Below, piece by piece: positions 29,830-39,502 of a stretch of 51,257 bases of DNA (positions are counted from its first letter, which is position 1; each line of letters begins with the position of its first letter). This DNA comes from Candidatus Nomurabacteria bacterium. Its GTDB lineage: Bacteria > Patescibacteriota > Minisyncoccia > Phycocordibacterales > UBA9973. The notes under the pieces were generated by a model that was given only the letters and a program-made list of their open reading frames with translations, had not been told where the DNA came from and did not search any database. The stretch is from positions 1 through 51,257 of the forward strand of contig CALRFQ010000005.1 in the NCBI GenBank assembly GCA_943356675.1, given 5' to 3'. The position numbers and the translations under genes were made by a program.

Positions 29830-32800
29830 ATGGAATACGAGAAAAAATTTCAAATTAATAAAAAACTGTCCGCAGTTTTAGTTTTTTCATTATTAATTTC
29901 TCCATTATTGCCATTCTCAAATGACTTAAAAATAAACTTTGCTAGCGCTGCGAGTACTCTTCCTCCATACTCTTCCATACTTGACTCAAGCTTGAAGAAC
30001 GCAGATGAATCAGGAGAGGAATCGAGTGTTCCACAAATGACCGACTTCGCCAAGTATGGGACAAAAGTTCTAGGCTGCAACAATAGTGCGGGATTATTTA
30101 GAAAAGCATTATCAGACCTGAATGCTGAAAACGCAGATATTACTTCCTCTGGAACATCTGCTGTTACAGGTAGCTCTGATGAGTCGGCACTAAAAGACAT
30201 GCTATCCTCAGGGGTTGGAGATAATGCTGGTAACGGATCATCAGACGGAACGATAGATTTCGAACTAAATAAATATGGTAATGTAGATGCAGAAATAAAC
30301 TCAGCTAGTGATATCGGAGCAATAGCCTTAACCACTGGTTCTCAGCCTGTAGCTGATGCAGGTGTACTAAAATCTCTTAAGAAACTAAACGATAATCAAA
30401 AAAAGATAATGGAAGACTCTGCCAATAAAAAGGTTTGGGAGCAATGTCTAAATGGTATCGCGGTGAAAATTTCTCAAAAGCAGATTGCATCAATGTCGCA
30501 AGGGATACTAAACTGGGTGAACACAGGCTTCAATGGTGACCCTCTCTTTGTGCGCGACCAAGAGTCATTCTTTAAGAAGATTCAAAACGATAGTCTTCAA
30601 TCATTTATCGCGCCATTCACAGACCCTACAAATGCATCACTATACCCATATGGAAAAAGTACTGCACAAATGCTTGTAAATAATTCGAAAATTACCTTCT
30701 CTGATGTTGCGAAATCAACTCTTCAGGATTCACTACCAGAAGGAGTAACAACAGAGGATTTTAGTAAGGATTTCTCGAAAGGTGGGTGGACTGGGTGGCT
30801 GTCACTCACACAGAATCCTGCGAATAATCCTCTTGGTTTCACGCTCATGGCAAGTGAGGAAGCACTAAAACAAGAGAGTGAAAAAGTGCAAATAAAGAAG
30901 GATGAGTTGTTGCAAGGCAAAGGTTTCCTCTCAGCTACAAAGTGTATAGAGCAATCTTCTCCAGACGGCACAGTTGGGCAAGAGAGTACTTATCGTGAGA
31001 CAGGTAACTCTTTAAACTCTGGCGACCCTACATGTATTCGAACTGAAGTAGTAACACCTGGGTCTATCATTGCCGACCAAGCAAGTGCAGTGCTTACTTC
31101 ACCTATTCGCCAGCTTGAGCTCGCAAAGACAGTGAACGACTCACTCGATCAAGTATTTAATTCTCTCGTAAATCAATTAACAACAAAAGGCTTATCTTCT
31201 CTTGATTCATATGCGAGAGGTTCTGTAACGATGGGAGATGTACCAGCATTAAACATGCTAGAAAAGCCATTTTATGACACTTATTCAAATCTTATAAAAG
31301 TAAACCAAGGATATGGCGGATGGTACCGAAGTGGTGATGATTTCGATATTACAAGAGACTTGGGCGACATATACACACCAGCTTTTGAATATAGAGAAAT
31401 AATAGATCCAGTTAGTGTAATCGCCGGTGGTACTAAAACAGTTAAAATTCCAATTCTCGACGCAAAAGGTAAGCAAAAGAAAATAGTTGCCAAGAAAGGA
31501 ATAATTTCAATACAAGAAGATTATATAATAGCTGCCACAGAATCCTTGAAGGCATTAGATCCTATCCTACCAGCGATAGGTGAGCTTGATTACTGCATCC
31601 CAGGACCAAACCCTTCGTGGGAAACTAGAACTAAAAACAGAATATACGACTTGCAAAATTACCTCTCAAACATGAGTTATAATGGGAAAGAAAGAATATC
31701 GGAGCCTAAGTGGTTGAAGACAGATGCGAACCTTAGTACAGCACAAGGCATTGTATCAGGCCTCGGAGTCGCATTGTCTGGACCAACAGGGGGGATAAGC
31801 TTAGCAGTAGCTGGAATATTTGCAGGTGTAGTTGCTCTGATACATAGTAGCCATGCAAATAAAAATGCAGCAAATGCTGCTGAAATTGAAAGGCAGAATC
31901 TGAAATCTGAATTCTACTTTAATAGCAATCAATCTGGCTTAGTAAACAGTCTTACTACTCGATTCGGACTCTACCAAACCTACATAAAGCAAAGATACAC
32001 GAAAATATTCGGAGGATATGATATCACTGGGGGGACAGAGCCACAATGTAATGACGGGATAGACAATGATAATAATGGTTTGAAAGATTCTGCAGATCCA
32101 GGATGCCATAGTGATCTACATCCAAACAATGCTAGTTCTTGGGATAAAGAAAGGGGTGAGGACAAACCTCAAATGAAATGTAATGACAATAGAAGTGAAA
32201 GTAGTCAGGGGCAGAATACTACAAATGGTGGATTGAATTCATTAACTGTGACTGATAACATGAACCCAGATTGTTACCCTACACTAAGCCCACGGCCAAA
32301 AATAGAACTCAACCGACAAAAATTTGTAGTCCCCAACGGTACAAATGGATTGACGGTAACTACAATTGACCCAAGGTATGTACTCGCTCAGTACATGGGG
32401 CCAGCTAGAACACTCGATCCTATCGCAGATGGATATGATAAATACTTTGATGGATACAAGGCCGGTGTCGCGAGGGAATGTAGCGATGGTATAGAAAATG
32501 ATACAGATGGAGTAAGTGGGGCTCCTGATGGATACACAGATGCACTAGACCCAGGATGCCATACAGATGGAAACAGGAATAATCCTACTACATACAACAG
32601 ATACGGAAATAGTGAATCGAACTCTACTGTATGTAGGAATAACACAGATGATGATGGGGATGGCACAAAAGATATGGGGGATACCGGATGCCATAGTGAC
32701 CTCGATGCAAGTAATATCGCAACATACTTACCATACAGAACAAGTGAAATACACCTAGACGCCACAGTGCAAGCGCAGCTTCCGATGGCAGCTGCTGGGC

Positions 32801-33090
32801 TCAATATAACAAAGGATATAGAAAACTATGATGCCAATATCGCCCAAGCAAAGAAGGATTACAAGACAGAAGTGACTGAGGTAAAGAATAATATTGTAAA
32901 GTTAAAATCAATAAAAACAGAAGTAGACAAAATAATGAAGGATGCACAAGATAGACGAAATGCAAAAATATTTAGTATGAAAAAAGCTGCATTACCCAAC
33001 GAAGTTAATTTCTGCCCGGGAGTAGATCCTGATCCAACATTAACTGCTCAAGTGGATCCAAATGGTAGTACTGGCGGAAGTGTGCAATAA
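29830..33090 (+). CDS. Large secreted protein with C-terminal Asp/Cys calcium-type repeats
   Basis: 1086 residues. The N-terminus (KKLSAVLVFSLLISPLLPFS, about 11-30, then ASAAS) is a signal sequence. Residues 40-680 are a Ser/Gly/Asn-rich extracytoplasmic region without known domains. A hydrophobic, Gly-rich stretch near 635-665 (GVALSGPTGGISLAVAGIFA) could be a membrane span or a fusion-like segment. Beyond 730 come three or four repeats of the type CNDGIDNDNNGLKDSADPGC, then a Lys/Asp coiled-coil-like end (TEVTEVKNNIVKLKSIKTEV). Repeats of this form resemble thrombospondin-type-3 calcium sites with one disulfide each. It starts 1 nt after the EF-hand gene. Likely an extracellular component of the apparatus; role unknown. 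Confidence 0.75.
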   Translation: MEYEKKFQINKKLSAVLVFSLLISPLLPFSNDLKINFASAASTLPPYSSILDSSLKNADESGEESSVPQMTDFAKYGTKVLGCNNSAGLFRKALSDLNAENADITSSGTSAVTGSSDESALKDMLSSGVGDNAGNGSSDGTIDFELNKYGNVDAEINSASDIGAIALTTGSQPVADAGVLKSLKKLNDNQKKIMEDSANKKVWEQCLNGIAVKISQKQIASMSQGILNWVNTGFNGDPLFVRDQESFFKKIQNDSLQSFIAPFTDPTNASLYPYGKSTAQMLVNNSKITFSDVAKSTLQDSLPEGVTTEDFSKDFSKGGWTGWLSLTQNPANNPLGFTLMASEEALKQESEKVQIKKDELLQGKGFLSATKCIEQSSPDGTVGQESTYRETGNSLNSGDPTCIRTEVVTPGSIIADQASAVLTSPIRQLELAKTVNDSLDQVFNSLVNQLTTKGLSSLDSYARGSVTMGDVPALNMLEKPFYDTYSNLIKVNQGYGGWYRSGDDFDITRDLGDIYTPAFEYREIIDPVSVIAGGTKTVKIPILDAKGKQKKIVAKKGIISIQEDYIIAATESLKALDPILPAIGELDYCIPGPNPSWETRTKNRIYDLQNYLSNMSYNGKERISEPKWLKTDANLSTAQGIVSGLGVALSGPTGGISLAVAGIFAGVVALIHSSHANKNAANAAEIERQNLKSEFYFNSNQSGLVNSLTTRFGLYQTYIKQRYTKIFGGYDITGGTEPQCNDGIDNDNNGLKDSADPGCHSDLHPNNASSWDKERGEDKPQMKCNDNRSESSQGQNTTNGGLNSLTVTDNMNPDCYPTLSPRPKIELNRQKFVVPNGTNGLTVTTIDPRYVLAQYMGPARTLDPIADGYDKYFDGYKAGVARECSDGIENDTDGVSGAPDGYTDALDPGCHTDGNRNNPTTYNRYGNSESNSTVCRNNTDDDGDGTKDMGDTGCHSDLDASNIATYLPYRTSEIHLDATVQAQLPMAAAGLNITKDIENYDANIAQAKKDYKTEVTEVKNNIVKLKSIKTEVDKIMKDAQDRRNAKIFSMKKAALPNEVNFCPGVDPDPTLTAQVDPNGSTGGSVQ

Positions 33091-33098
33091 TAAATTAT

Positions 33099-36000
33099 AT
33101 GGAAAGAAACCCAAGAAAAACAAAAGCATTCATAATAACCTTCATCTCAGTGTTGGCATTACTTATCATTGCTTACTTCCTGTTTTTCCGTGGTGACGGC
33201 AAGATTTCTCAAACACTTAGCGGAATACAAAAAACATTCTCACCACTTCTTGGAACCTCAAAACCAAAAGACATTAGTACTGTTACAAATTCTAGCTCTA
33301 CGGGTAGTACAAGTAGTAGTAGCGGAAATGGTGCATCATCTAGTGGCAGTATAGCAGGCACAAGCTCTGGAGCAGGGAATGGGGGGACTCTTGGAGGTGG
33401 TACTACAAAAAATGGTATCAAATATCCTACGCAATGTAGCGATGGGGTAGATAATGATGGCAGAAATGGTATAGATATGGCAGACAGGAGCTGCCACACT
33501 GATGGAAATGCAAACAATATAAATAGTTATAACCCAGAGAGTGCTCTTGAGTACGACTTCTCTACTCTAGGGAATGGGACTACATCAGTACCACAGTGTG
33601 CAGACGGAATAGACAATGATAATAAGAACGGCGCCGATGCAAAAGACAAGAGCTGCCACACTGACGGAAATGCAAATAATACAAAAAGTTATAGTAAAAA
33701 TATATTACTCGAGTTTGATTTCAAAGCTAATGGTAAAAACACGAACAATACACCACAATGTAGTGATGGAGTAGACAACGACGGCAAGAATGGAATAGAT
33801 ATGGCGGATAAGAGCTGCCACACAGATGGAAATGCAAATAATATAAATAGTTATAATCCAGAGAGTGCTCTTGAGTACGACTTCTCTGTGGATGGAAAGT
33901 ATCCTTTATATATTCCGCAATGTAGTGACTGGGTAGATACAAACAAGAATGGAACGAAAAATGTCGGTGATGCTGGAGACAATGATGGAGATGGATTAAT
34001 AGATTCACAAGATCCTGATTGTCATACAGATGGAAATGCAAACAATATAAATAGCTATAATCCCGACAGCGCGTTGGAATACGATTTTCTCTCTGTTTAT
34101 AAAGGTTTGAATACAGAAACTCAATGTAGTGACGGAGCAGACAATGATGGCAATGGGCTCGCTGACACAAAAGATCCAGGATGCTGGAAGGATAGAAATG
34201 ATCCTACTACTTATGATGCAAACGACTCTGTAGAGTTTGATATAAATACAAATGACTATGTTGATGCATGTACTGTGTCACTTATGAAAGCTCAGATTAT
34301 CACAAACCAAGCAGCTATAGACAAACTCGAAGCTGCTGCAGTTCTAGCATACAATAATTCATTCATTATAAAAGCTGGGAAAAGAGGAATCTGGCCAATA
34401 GTGAAGAAGGGTGGAGGTGGTGGTGGACCAGTAAGCATCGGATCAGGACCTGTTACTACAGAATGTAGTGATGCGGCAGATAATGATGGTAATAATCTAA
34501 AAGATGAAAGTGACCCAAGCTGTCATACTGATGGCGACAAATATAATCCTGTATCTTATGATAAAACCATAGCAAAAGAATTCAACATACCTAAGGTTGA
34601 CACAGCTCCAGTGCTTGATTGTGTGGACGGCATAGATAATGATAGGAATGGACTATCAGACGCGAAAGACCCAGGATGCTGGACCAATATGATTGATCCG
34701 AGTACATATAATCTAAATGATAATTATGAAAAAATAGAAATTACTGAATGTAATGACAGTGTCGATAACGACAGTAATGGTGTGATAGATAGCAAAGACC
34801 CAGCATGCTGGACCAATATTAAAGATCCAAAAACATACAACCCAAGTTTGCTTTATGAGAACTTAGTGGGTACATTTACTATTCCTCATGTTCAATATAC
34901 AAAAACTACAGTTACGGTAGTTACAAAGAATGGCACACTCCTCATACCGGTTATCCTTCTTGGAATTTACCCTGGAAATATACTTCCAGTAAGTGACACT
35001 CTAATAAATAATTACTTAAATACGATGGGCTACGACAAACAAGCTGTAGACTCAGATGGCACAGCCTGCTTGATAAATGGAAGAGCTCCGCAATGTAATG
35101 ACTGGGTTGATACAAATAAAAATGGAAGAAAAGACAAGGGTGACAGTGGTGACAATGATGGTGATGGCCTTTTCGATCGCTCAGACCCAGGCTGTCACAT
35201 AGACAATAATCCTATACTTGCGTGGGACAAGACAAAGAATTCTGAAATAGATGGAACAAAAATAATCCACCCTCCTTATGTGCCTGCATGTAGTGATGGG
35301 GTAGACAATGACGGCGATAATCTAACAGATGAGAACGATCCAGGTTGCCATAGTGACCTGAACCCAAATGTAATCCTGTCGTACATACCAAATAAAACTA
35401 GCGAGCTTAATTTCATTCCTCAGTGTCGTGATAGTAAAGATAATGATGCGGATACTCTCGTAGATGACAAGGACCCAGGATGCCACACAGATTTGGACCC
35501 AAATAACGCTGCTTCATATGACCCCAATGCGTATACAGAATTCAATTTCATTCCACAGTGTCGTGATGGCAAGGACAATGACGGCAACAAACTTGCTGAT
35601 GATAAAGATCCAGGATGCTACACAGATCTCAAGATTACAAAGAAAACAGACGGTACTATCGACACTACGAAGTATGACCCAAATAAGGCAATAGAGTTTA
35701 AGTATCTAGCTCAGTGTAGTGATGGTATAGATAATGATGGCAAGAACGGAATAGACTCCGCAGATTTGGGATGCTGGGAGGATAAGACAGATTCAAGTAC
35801 ATATAATCCAGAAGACAATATGGAGGCAGAATTTAGTGGAGGATACACACCACAGTGTAGTGATTTGAAAGACAATGATGGTGATACATTCATAGATGCA
35901 GCAGATCCTACTTGCCACACAGATGGTAATGCAAATAACAACGGACAAGATGCTGCACATCCAAATACTTACGACCCTAAATACTATTCTGAATATGTTA

Positions 36001-37037
36001 ATCCAAACATAATTCCTCCTCCGAATCCTACTCCGTCTATAGCAAGCTGTGTGGATGTGCCACTCACATTCACACCAGAAGAGCAAAGAAGGCTTGATGA
36101 ATTGAAAAGGCAATTCGCATTACTCGCTCCAAAACTTAAAACTGATGCAGATATAATCACTGAAAATGACCAGAAGCAAAGCTATATTGATTTGGTTGCA
36201 AATGTGAAGGCTCTTACAATTCAGTGTTATGACCAGACAAGCCCTAGCAAGTATGCAGGCCCTCTAGACCGCTTGAGTAACCCATACTACAAGTCTCCAA
36301 CTCAAACTTCATTTACTTATGCTTCCACAGAGACTTCAAACATAGACAGTGGCACATGGCTTGGGGATTGGAATTACCTACACTTTGAAATAGATGCAAG
36401 TAAAAAGATTAACTCATACAAACACCTTGGTGATGCTAACGGGAACAGACCTAGATACGGCCTATACGATATAAAGGAAATAATCGATAAAGCAGACAGG
36501 GAAAATAAAATATTCCTAGATCGGAGGGATGTGTATAACTCTGCAATAGGAACGCAAGGTTCACCAACGCTTTCACAATTTAATAATGGAGATTATGTAA
36601 GTAATAAAGATATGGAGGTAGACCCAGCCTTCTCATCTACACCAAAACTAAATACTATATACCAAATAGCAGAAGGATATGTAAACACTATTGGAAATGA
36701 ATATTCTTGTACTCCTAACAAAGTTTCCAAAACTTACGATGAAACTAAACACACCAGCCCAGATAACATAGATGTAGTGTATGTATGCCCATTCCTAGAT
36801 GGATTAAGAAAAATGATTTATGATGAAACTCCTATCATAGTGAATGGTAATATAAGAAGCGGTGCCCATGATGGAGGTAGCTATCAAGTAACTAGTTTAC
36901 AGAAAATTAATGTGAAAGTTCTAAAGAGAATGGTGGACAACCTTGTAATGAAAGTGAAGAATGGTGACCCTTCAAACACAAGTTCTATATATGCATTCCC
37001 ACTTTACGACTTCGAGCAGGTAGTGAAAATCTGGTAA
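33099..37037 (+). CDS. Giant surface protein with fourteen Asp/Cys calcium-type repeats
   Basis: 1312 residues: one N-terminal transmembrane helix (11-31), a Ser/Gly linker (about 55-105), then about 14 repeats of 40-50 residues with the core QCSDGVDNDG-x5-D-x3-D-x-x-C. Examples are DGIDNDGKNGIDSADLGC and DNDGDGLIDSQDPDC. Each repeat has two conserved Cys and an Asp/Asn-rich DxDxDG loop expected to bind calcium and to be cross-linked by a disulfide, giving a stiff rod. The C-terminal 330 residues form a different domain (WLGDWNYLHFEIDASKKINS, with a few Cys). Neighbouring repeats are nearly identical at DNA level (33489-33563 against 33813-33887: three differences in 75 bp), so repeat number may change by recombination. 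Probable adhesin or stalk of the apparatus (inference). Confidence 0.8.
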   Translation: MERNPRKTKAFIITFISVLALLIIAYFLFFRGDGKISQTLSGIQKTFSPLLGTSKPKDISTVTNSSSTGSTSSSSGNGASSSGSIAGTSSGAGNGGTLGGGTTKNGIKYPTQCSDGVDNDGRNGIDMADRSCHTDGNANNINSYNPESALEYDFSTLGNGTTSVPQCADGIDNDNKNGADAKDKSCHTDGNANNTKSYSKNILLEFDFKANGKNTNNTPQCSDGVDNDGKNGIDMADKSCHTDGNANNINSYNPESALEYDFSVDGKYPLYIPQCSDWVDTNKNGTKNVGDAGDNDGDGLIDSQDPDCHTDGNANNINSYNPDSALEYDFLSVYKGLNTETQCSDGADNDGNGLADTKDPGCWKDRNDPTTYDANDSVEFDINTNDYVDACTVSLMKAQIITNQAAIDKLEAAAVLAYNNSFIIKAGKRGIWPIVKKGGGGGGPVSIGSGPVTTECSDAADNDGNNLKDESDPSCHTDGDKYNPVSYDKTIAKEFNIPKVDTAPVLDCVDGIDNDRNGLSDAKDPGCWTNMIDPSTYNLNDNYEKIEITECNDSVDNDSNGVIDSKDPACWTNIKDPKTYNPSLLYENLVGTFTIPHVQYTKTTVTVVTKNGTLLIPVILLGIYPGNILPVSDTLINNYLNTMGYDKQAVDSDGTACLINGRAPQCNDWVDTNKNGRKDKGDSGDNDGDGLFDRSDPGCHIDNNPILAWDKTKNSEIDGTKIIHPPYVPACSDGVDNDGDNLTDENDPGCHSDLNPNVILSYIPNKTSELNFIPQCRDSKDNDADTLVDDKDPGCHTDLDPNNAASYDPNAYTEFNFIPQCRDGKDNDGNKLADDKDPGCYTDLKITKKTDGTIDTTKYDPNKAIEFKYLAQCSDGIDNDGKNGIDSADLGCWEDKTDSSTYNPEDNMEAEFSGGYTPQCSDLKDNDGDTFIDAADPTCHTDGNANNNGQDAAHPNTYDPKYYSEYVNPNIIPPPNPTPSIASCVDVPLTFTPEEQRRLDELKRQFALLAPKLKTDADIITENDQKQSYIDLVANVKALTIQCYDQTSPSKYAGPLDRLSNPYYKSPTQTSFTYASTETSNIDSGTWLGDWNYLHFEIDASKKINSYKHLGDANGNRPRYGLYDIKEIIDKADRENKIFLDRRDVYNSAIGTQGSPTLSQFNNGDYVSNKDMEVDPAFSSTPKLNTIYQIAEGYVNTIGNEYSCTPNKVSKTYDETKHTSPDNIDVVYVCPFLDGLRKMIYDETPIIVNGNIRSGAHDGGSYQVTSLQKINVKVLKRMVDNLVMKVKNGDPSNTSSIYAFPLYDFEQVVKIW

Positions 37038-37041
37038 TAAG

Positions 37042-37083
37042 CGCTCCTATAAGGTAATACACCTTATAGGAGCGTGTTGTTTT
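37042..37083 (+). terminator. Hairpin terminator after the repeat-protein gene
   Basis: CGCTCCTATAAGG (37042-37054) and CCTTATAGGAGCG (37062-37074) form a perfect 13-bp stem followed by TGTTGTTTT. A new -10 (TATACT, 37096-37101) follows, so the locus has at least two transcription units here. Confidence 0.75.
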
Positions 37084-37130
37084 AGAAAAAAATGTTATAC
37101 TAAAGGAGCAAAGAGGGCATTGTAAAAACA

Positions 37131-39437
37131 GTGAAAAAATTCTTGCCATACATCTTCACATTGGTTATCATCGCGAACATCCTCGCGCCTATTTCAGTCG
37201 TATTTTCAAACAATAAAGCTCAAGTGGTGACTCAAAAAGCAGAGGCGGTAGGTGATAATGAACCGACTACTAAAGAAGCAATGGACCAGGCAAAATTAAA
37301 GGAAAAAGAGCTAAATAAAAATGAAGTGACTCCGAGCAATATGAGTCAATCTACAGGAGACAAATACGACACTAGTTTTTTTATTTGTATGCTAGATCCT
37401 AGGCCACATTGGAATGGGGAGCGATCGTGGGCCGCATGTTTTATTGGAGTATTTGATGTAATATTTATTATAACAGCAAAGTTAATGGCCTATGCAGGTA
37501 TGTTTTTCGATTGGACAGTGGGCTACTCACTAGATAGTAACTCCTATAGGTCTACTTTTGTGACGGAAGGGTGGGGTATAGTGAGGGATATGTGTAATGT
37601 ATTCTTTATATTTATACTTTTATATGTTGCATTCTCTACTGTACTAAATCTTCATGGCTTTAAAACAAAAGAAATGATAGTGAATGTAGTTATAATTGGA
37701 CTCTTGATCAACTTCAGCCTATTTGCTACGCATGTCATTATAGACACTTCAAACATTCTAGCTCGAGTATTTTATAATAATGTGGAGGTAAATGTCGGGA
37801 CAAATAGTAATGGTACAAACACAGTAGTTGCAGGAGTGGACACAGGTGTAGATAAAAATCTAACTTCAGATCTAGGTGAGAAGCATCTATCAGCATTATT
37901 AGTAAGTAAAATCAACCCACAAGAGATTCTTACAAATGCTTCTAAATTGGAACCAGGGAGTGCTGGCAGCATAAGTGCTGGTACATTTTTAATTATTTCT
38001 TTCTTGTCTATTGTAATGTGTATTATAGGTACAATAGTTTTCCTATCAGTAGGATTAGTATTTATAGCTAGAGTCATAGGATTATGGCTTGCTATGGTAC
38101 TAGTGCCTCTCACATTCTTCTCATACACAGTGCCAGCACTGCAAGACATAGACATGGTGGGTTGGAAGAAGTGGTGGCCAGAAACTCTCAATCTCGCATT
38201 CCTAGCACCGGTATTCATGTTCTTCTTATATTTGATTATTAAATTCCTTGATACTGGTCTGGGATTATTTAATGCTGGCTCAAAAGATGGTATTCAATGG
38301 CTAATGGGAATAATAATTCCATTCATCTTCCTTATGGTACTACTATGGAAAGCAAAGGGTATTGCGACAAAAATGTCTGGTGAACTCGGTCAGCAAATTA
38401 CTGGTGCCCTCGCAGCTACAGCCGGCCTCGCCCTTGGTGGTGCAGCACTAGGAACAGCATTACTAGGAAGAAAGGTTATTGGACAGACAGTGGCGAGAGC
38501 TTCGAGGGGGGAGACCGCTACACAAAAGTATGAAGCTGGAAAAGCAACTGGTGTAGGTAAGGTGACTGGGTGGGTTGGATCAAAGCTTAAACTAGGAAGA
38601 GTGTTTGGTAACACGAGAGATGCAAATGGTACTATTAACAATGGTATTGGAAGTATATTAAATGAAAGACAAAAGAAAGTAAACGAGATAGAGCATGGCC
38701 GCCATGAATTAGAATCTCTAAAAGAGAAGGCCCACTTGAAAGATGTGTCTGATGAAAATTTGTCAGGTGAAAATATCAAAACCCTAAAAACAACATATAA
38801 TAAAGATAAAAGAGGTGAGATTGAAGCAGATATTCGTAAGGGGGCTAAACCATTAGAAGATGAAAATGGTGTTTCATACGCAGGAGGAGAAAGTGGATTT
38901 AAATCAGCTAATAGAACAGCTTTTGTAAATAAAATGAAGAAAGAGGATGTAGATAGTATGGATATAAATGGAGACCTTACTGATGAAGCAAAAAAGAAAG
39001 TGGAAGACCAGCTTACAGTACAATTTAATGCAGCCCTGAAAATATCTGCTGACAAGGCAAGCGAAGCAGGGTTTACGCATTTGCAAGAGGAAGCAAAGAG
39101 ACAAATTAGCATAGGAGACAGATTAGTTTCAAAATCAAATACTGGAACATACGATGTAAGAAACATTTCACAGAGCAAAACTGATAAAAGAGAAGGTATT
39201 GTAACGAAACTCGGAGTTGGTGCTGTAGCAGGGATTGCTCTAGCTGTTAGAACTGGACTTAAAAAATCTGTAGATGTTAACCATGGTACTGGTCAAGGAA
39301 ATTTCCTAAAAGATTTGAGTCACACTTTTACTGAGGCGATGAAGAGCGCTAAAGTAGATGTAAAAGTTGCTGCACCTCATGGCGGAGGAGATCACGGTGG
39401 AGGGCATGATGACCATGGGGGAGGAGGACATCACTAG
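37131..39437 (+). CDS. VirB6/TrbL-like polytopic membrane protein with a His/Gly-rich tail
   Basis: 768 residues from a GTG start. An N-terminal signal-like helix (YIFTLVIIANILAPISVVFS) precedes a polar loop and about six to eight transmembrane segments between residues 100 and 460 (DVIFIITAKLMAYAGMFFDW, NVFFIFILLYVAFSTVLNL, VVIIGLLINFSLFATHVII, WLAMVLVPLTFFSYTVPAL, LAPVFMFFLYLIIKFLDTG, IIIPFIFLMVLLWKAKGIA). This is the usual layout of the VirB6 inner-membrane channel protein of type IV secretion systems. The C-terminal 300 residues are charged and cytoplasmic, ending in a metal-binding-like tail (HGGGDHGGGHDDHGGGGHH). GTG is chosen because it begins the KKFLPYIF signal; TATACT lies 29 nt upstream. 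Confidence 0.8.
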   Translation: MKKFLPYIFTLVIIANILAPISVVFSNNKAQVVTQKAEAVGDNEPTTKEAMDQAKLKEKELNKNEVTPSNMSQSTGDKYDTSFFICMLDPRPHWNGERSWAACFIGVFDVIFIITAKLMAYAGMFFDWTVGYSLDSNSYRSTFVTEGWGIVRDMCNVFFIFILLYVAFSTVLNLHGFKTKEMIVNVVIIGLLINFSLFATHVIIDTSNILARVFYNNVEVNVGTNSNGTNTVVAGVDTGVDKNLTSDLGEKHLSALLVSKINPQEILTNASKLEPGSAGSISAGTFLIISFLSIVMCIIGTIVFLSVGLVFIARVIGLWLAMVLVPLTFFSYTVPALQDIDMVGWKKWWPETLNLAFLAPVFMFFLYLIIKFLDTGLGLFNAGSKDGIQWLMGIIIPFIFLMVLLWKAKGIATKMSGELGQQITGALAATAGLALGGAALGTALLGRKVIGQTVARASRGETATQKYEAGKATGVGKVTGWVGSKLKLGRVFGNTRDANGTINNGIGSILNERQKKVNEIEHGRHELESLKEKAHLKDVSDENLSGENIKTLKTTYNKDKRGEIEADIRKGAKPLEDENGVSYAGGESGFKSANRTAFVNKMKKEDVDSMDINGDLTDEAKKKVEDQLTVQFNAALKISADKASEAGFTHLQEEAKRQISIGDRLVSKSNTGTYDVRNISQSKTDKREGIVTKLGVGAVAGIALAVRTGLKKSVDVNHGTGQGNFLKDLSHTFTEAMKSAKVDVKVAAPHGGGDHGGGHDDHGGGGHH

Positions 39438-39440
39438 GAT

Positions 39441-39484
39441 TAAGTAGGAAGTAGTAGGCAGTAAGTATTAAGGAAGGAAGTAGT
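39441..39484 (+). repeat. AAGTAG/GTAAGT low-complexity repeat, copy 1
   Basis: A run of AAGTAG-, GTAAGTATTA- and GGAAGTAG-type units fills the space before the TATAAT at 39487-39492. Related runs lie at 41105-41184 and 43681-43758, always in front of secretion-locus promoters. Confidence 0.65.
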
Positions 39485-39486
39485 GG

Positions 39487-39492
39487 TATAAT
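39487..39492 (+). promoter_or_regulatory. -10 element, near-leaderless
   Basis: TATAAT, 10 nt before the ATG at 39503, directly after repeat copy 1. Confidence 0.5.
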
Positions 39493-39502
39493 AAAAATAC
39501 AA

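Noticed and set aside
33099-37037. Minus-strand open frames inside the repeat-protein genes
   Set aside because: They arise from the Asp/Asn-rich repeat codons (GAT, AAT) read on the other strand; they have Cys/His/Tyr-rich low-complexity translations and no promoters.
37103-37114. AAGGAG as a Shine-Dalgarno for the VirB6-like gene
   Set aside because: It lies more than 20 nt before the GTG, too far for normal use, and at the expected transcription start.
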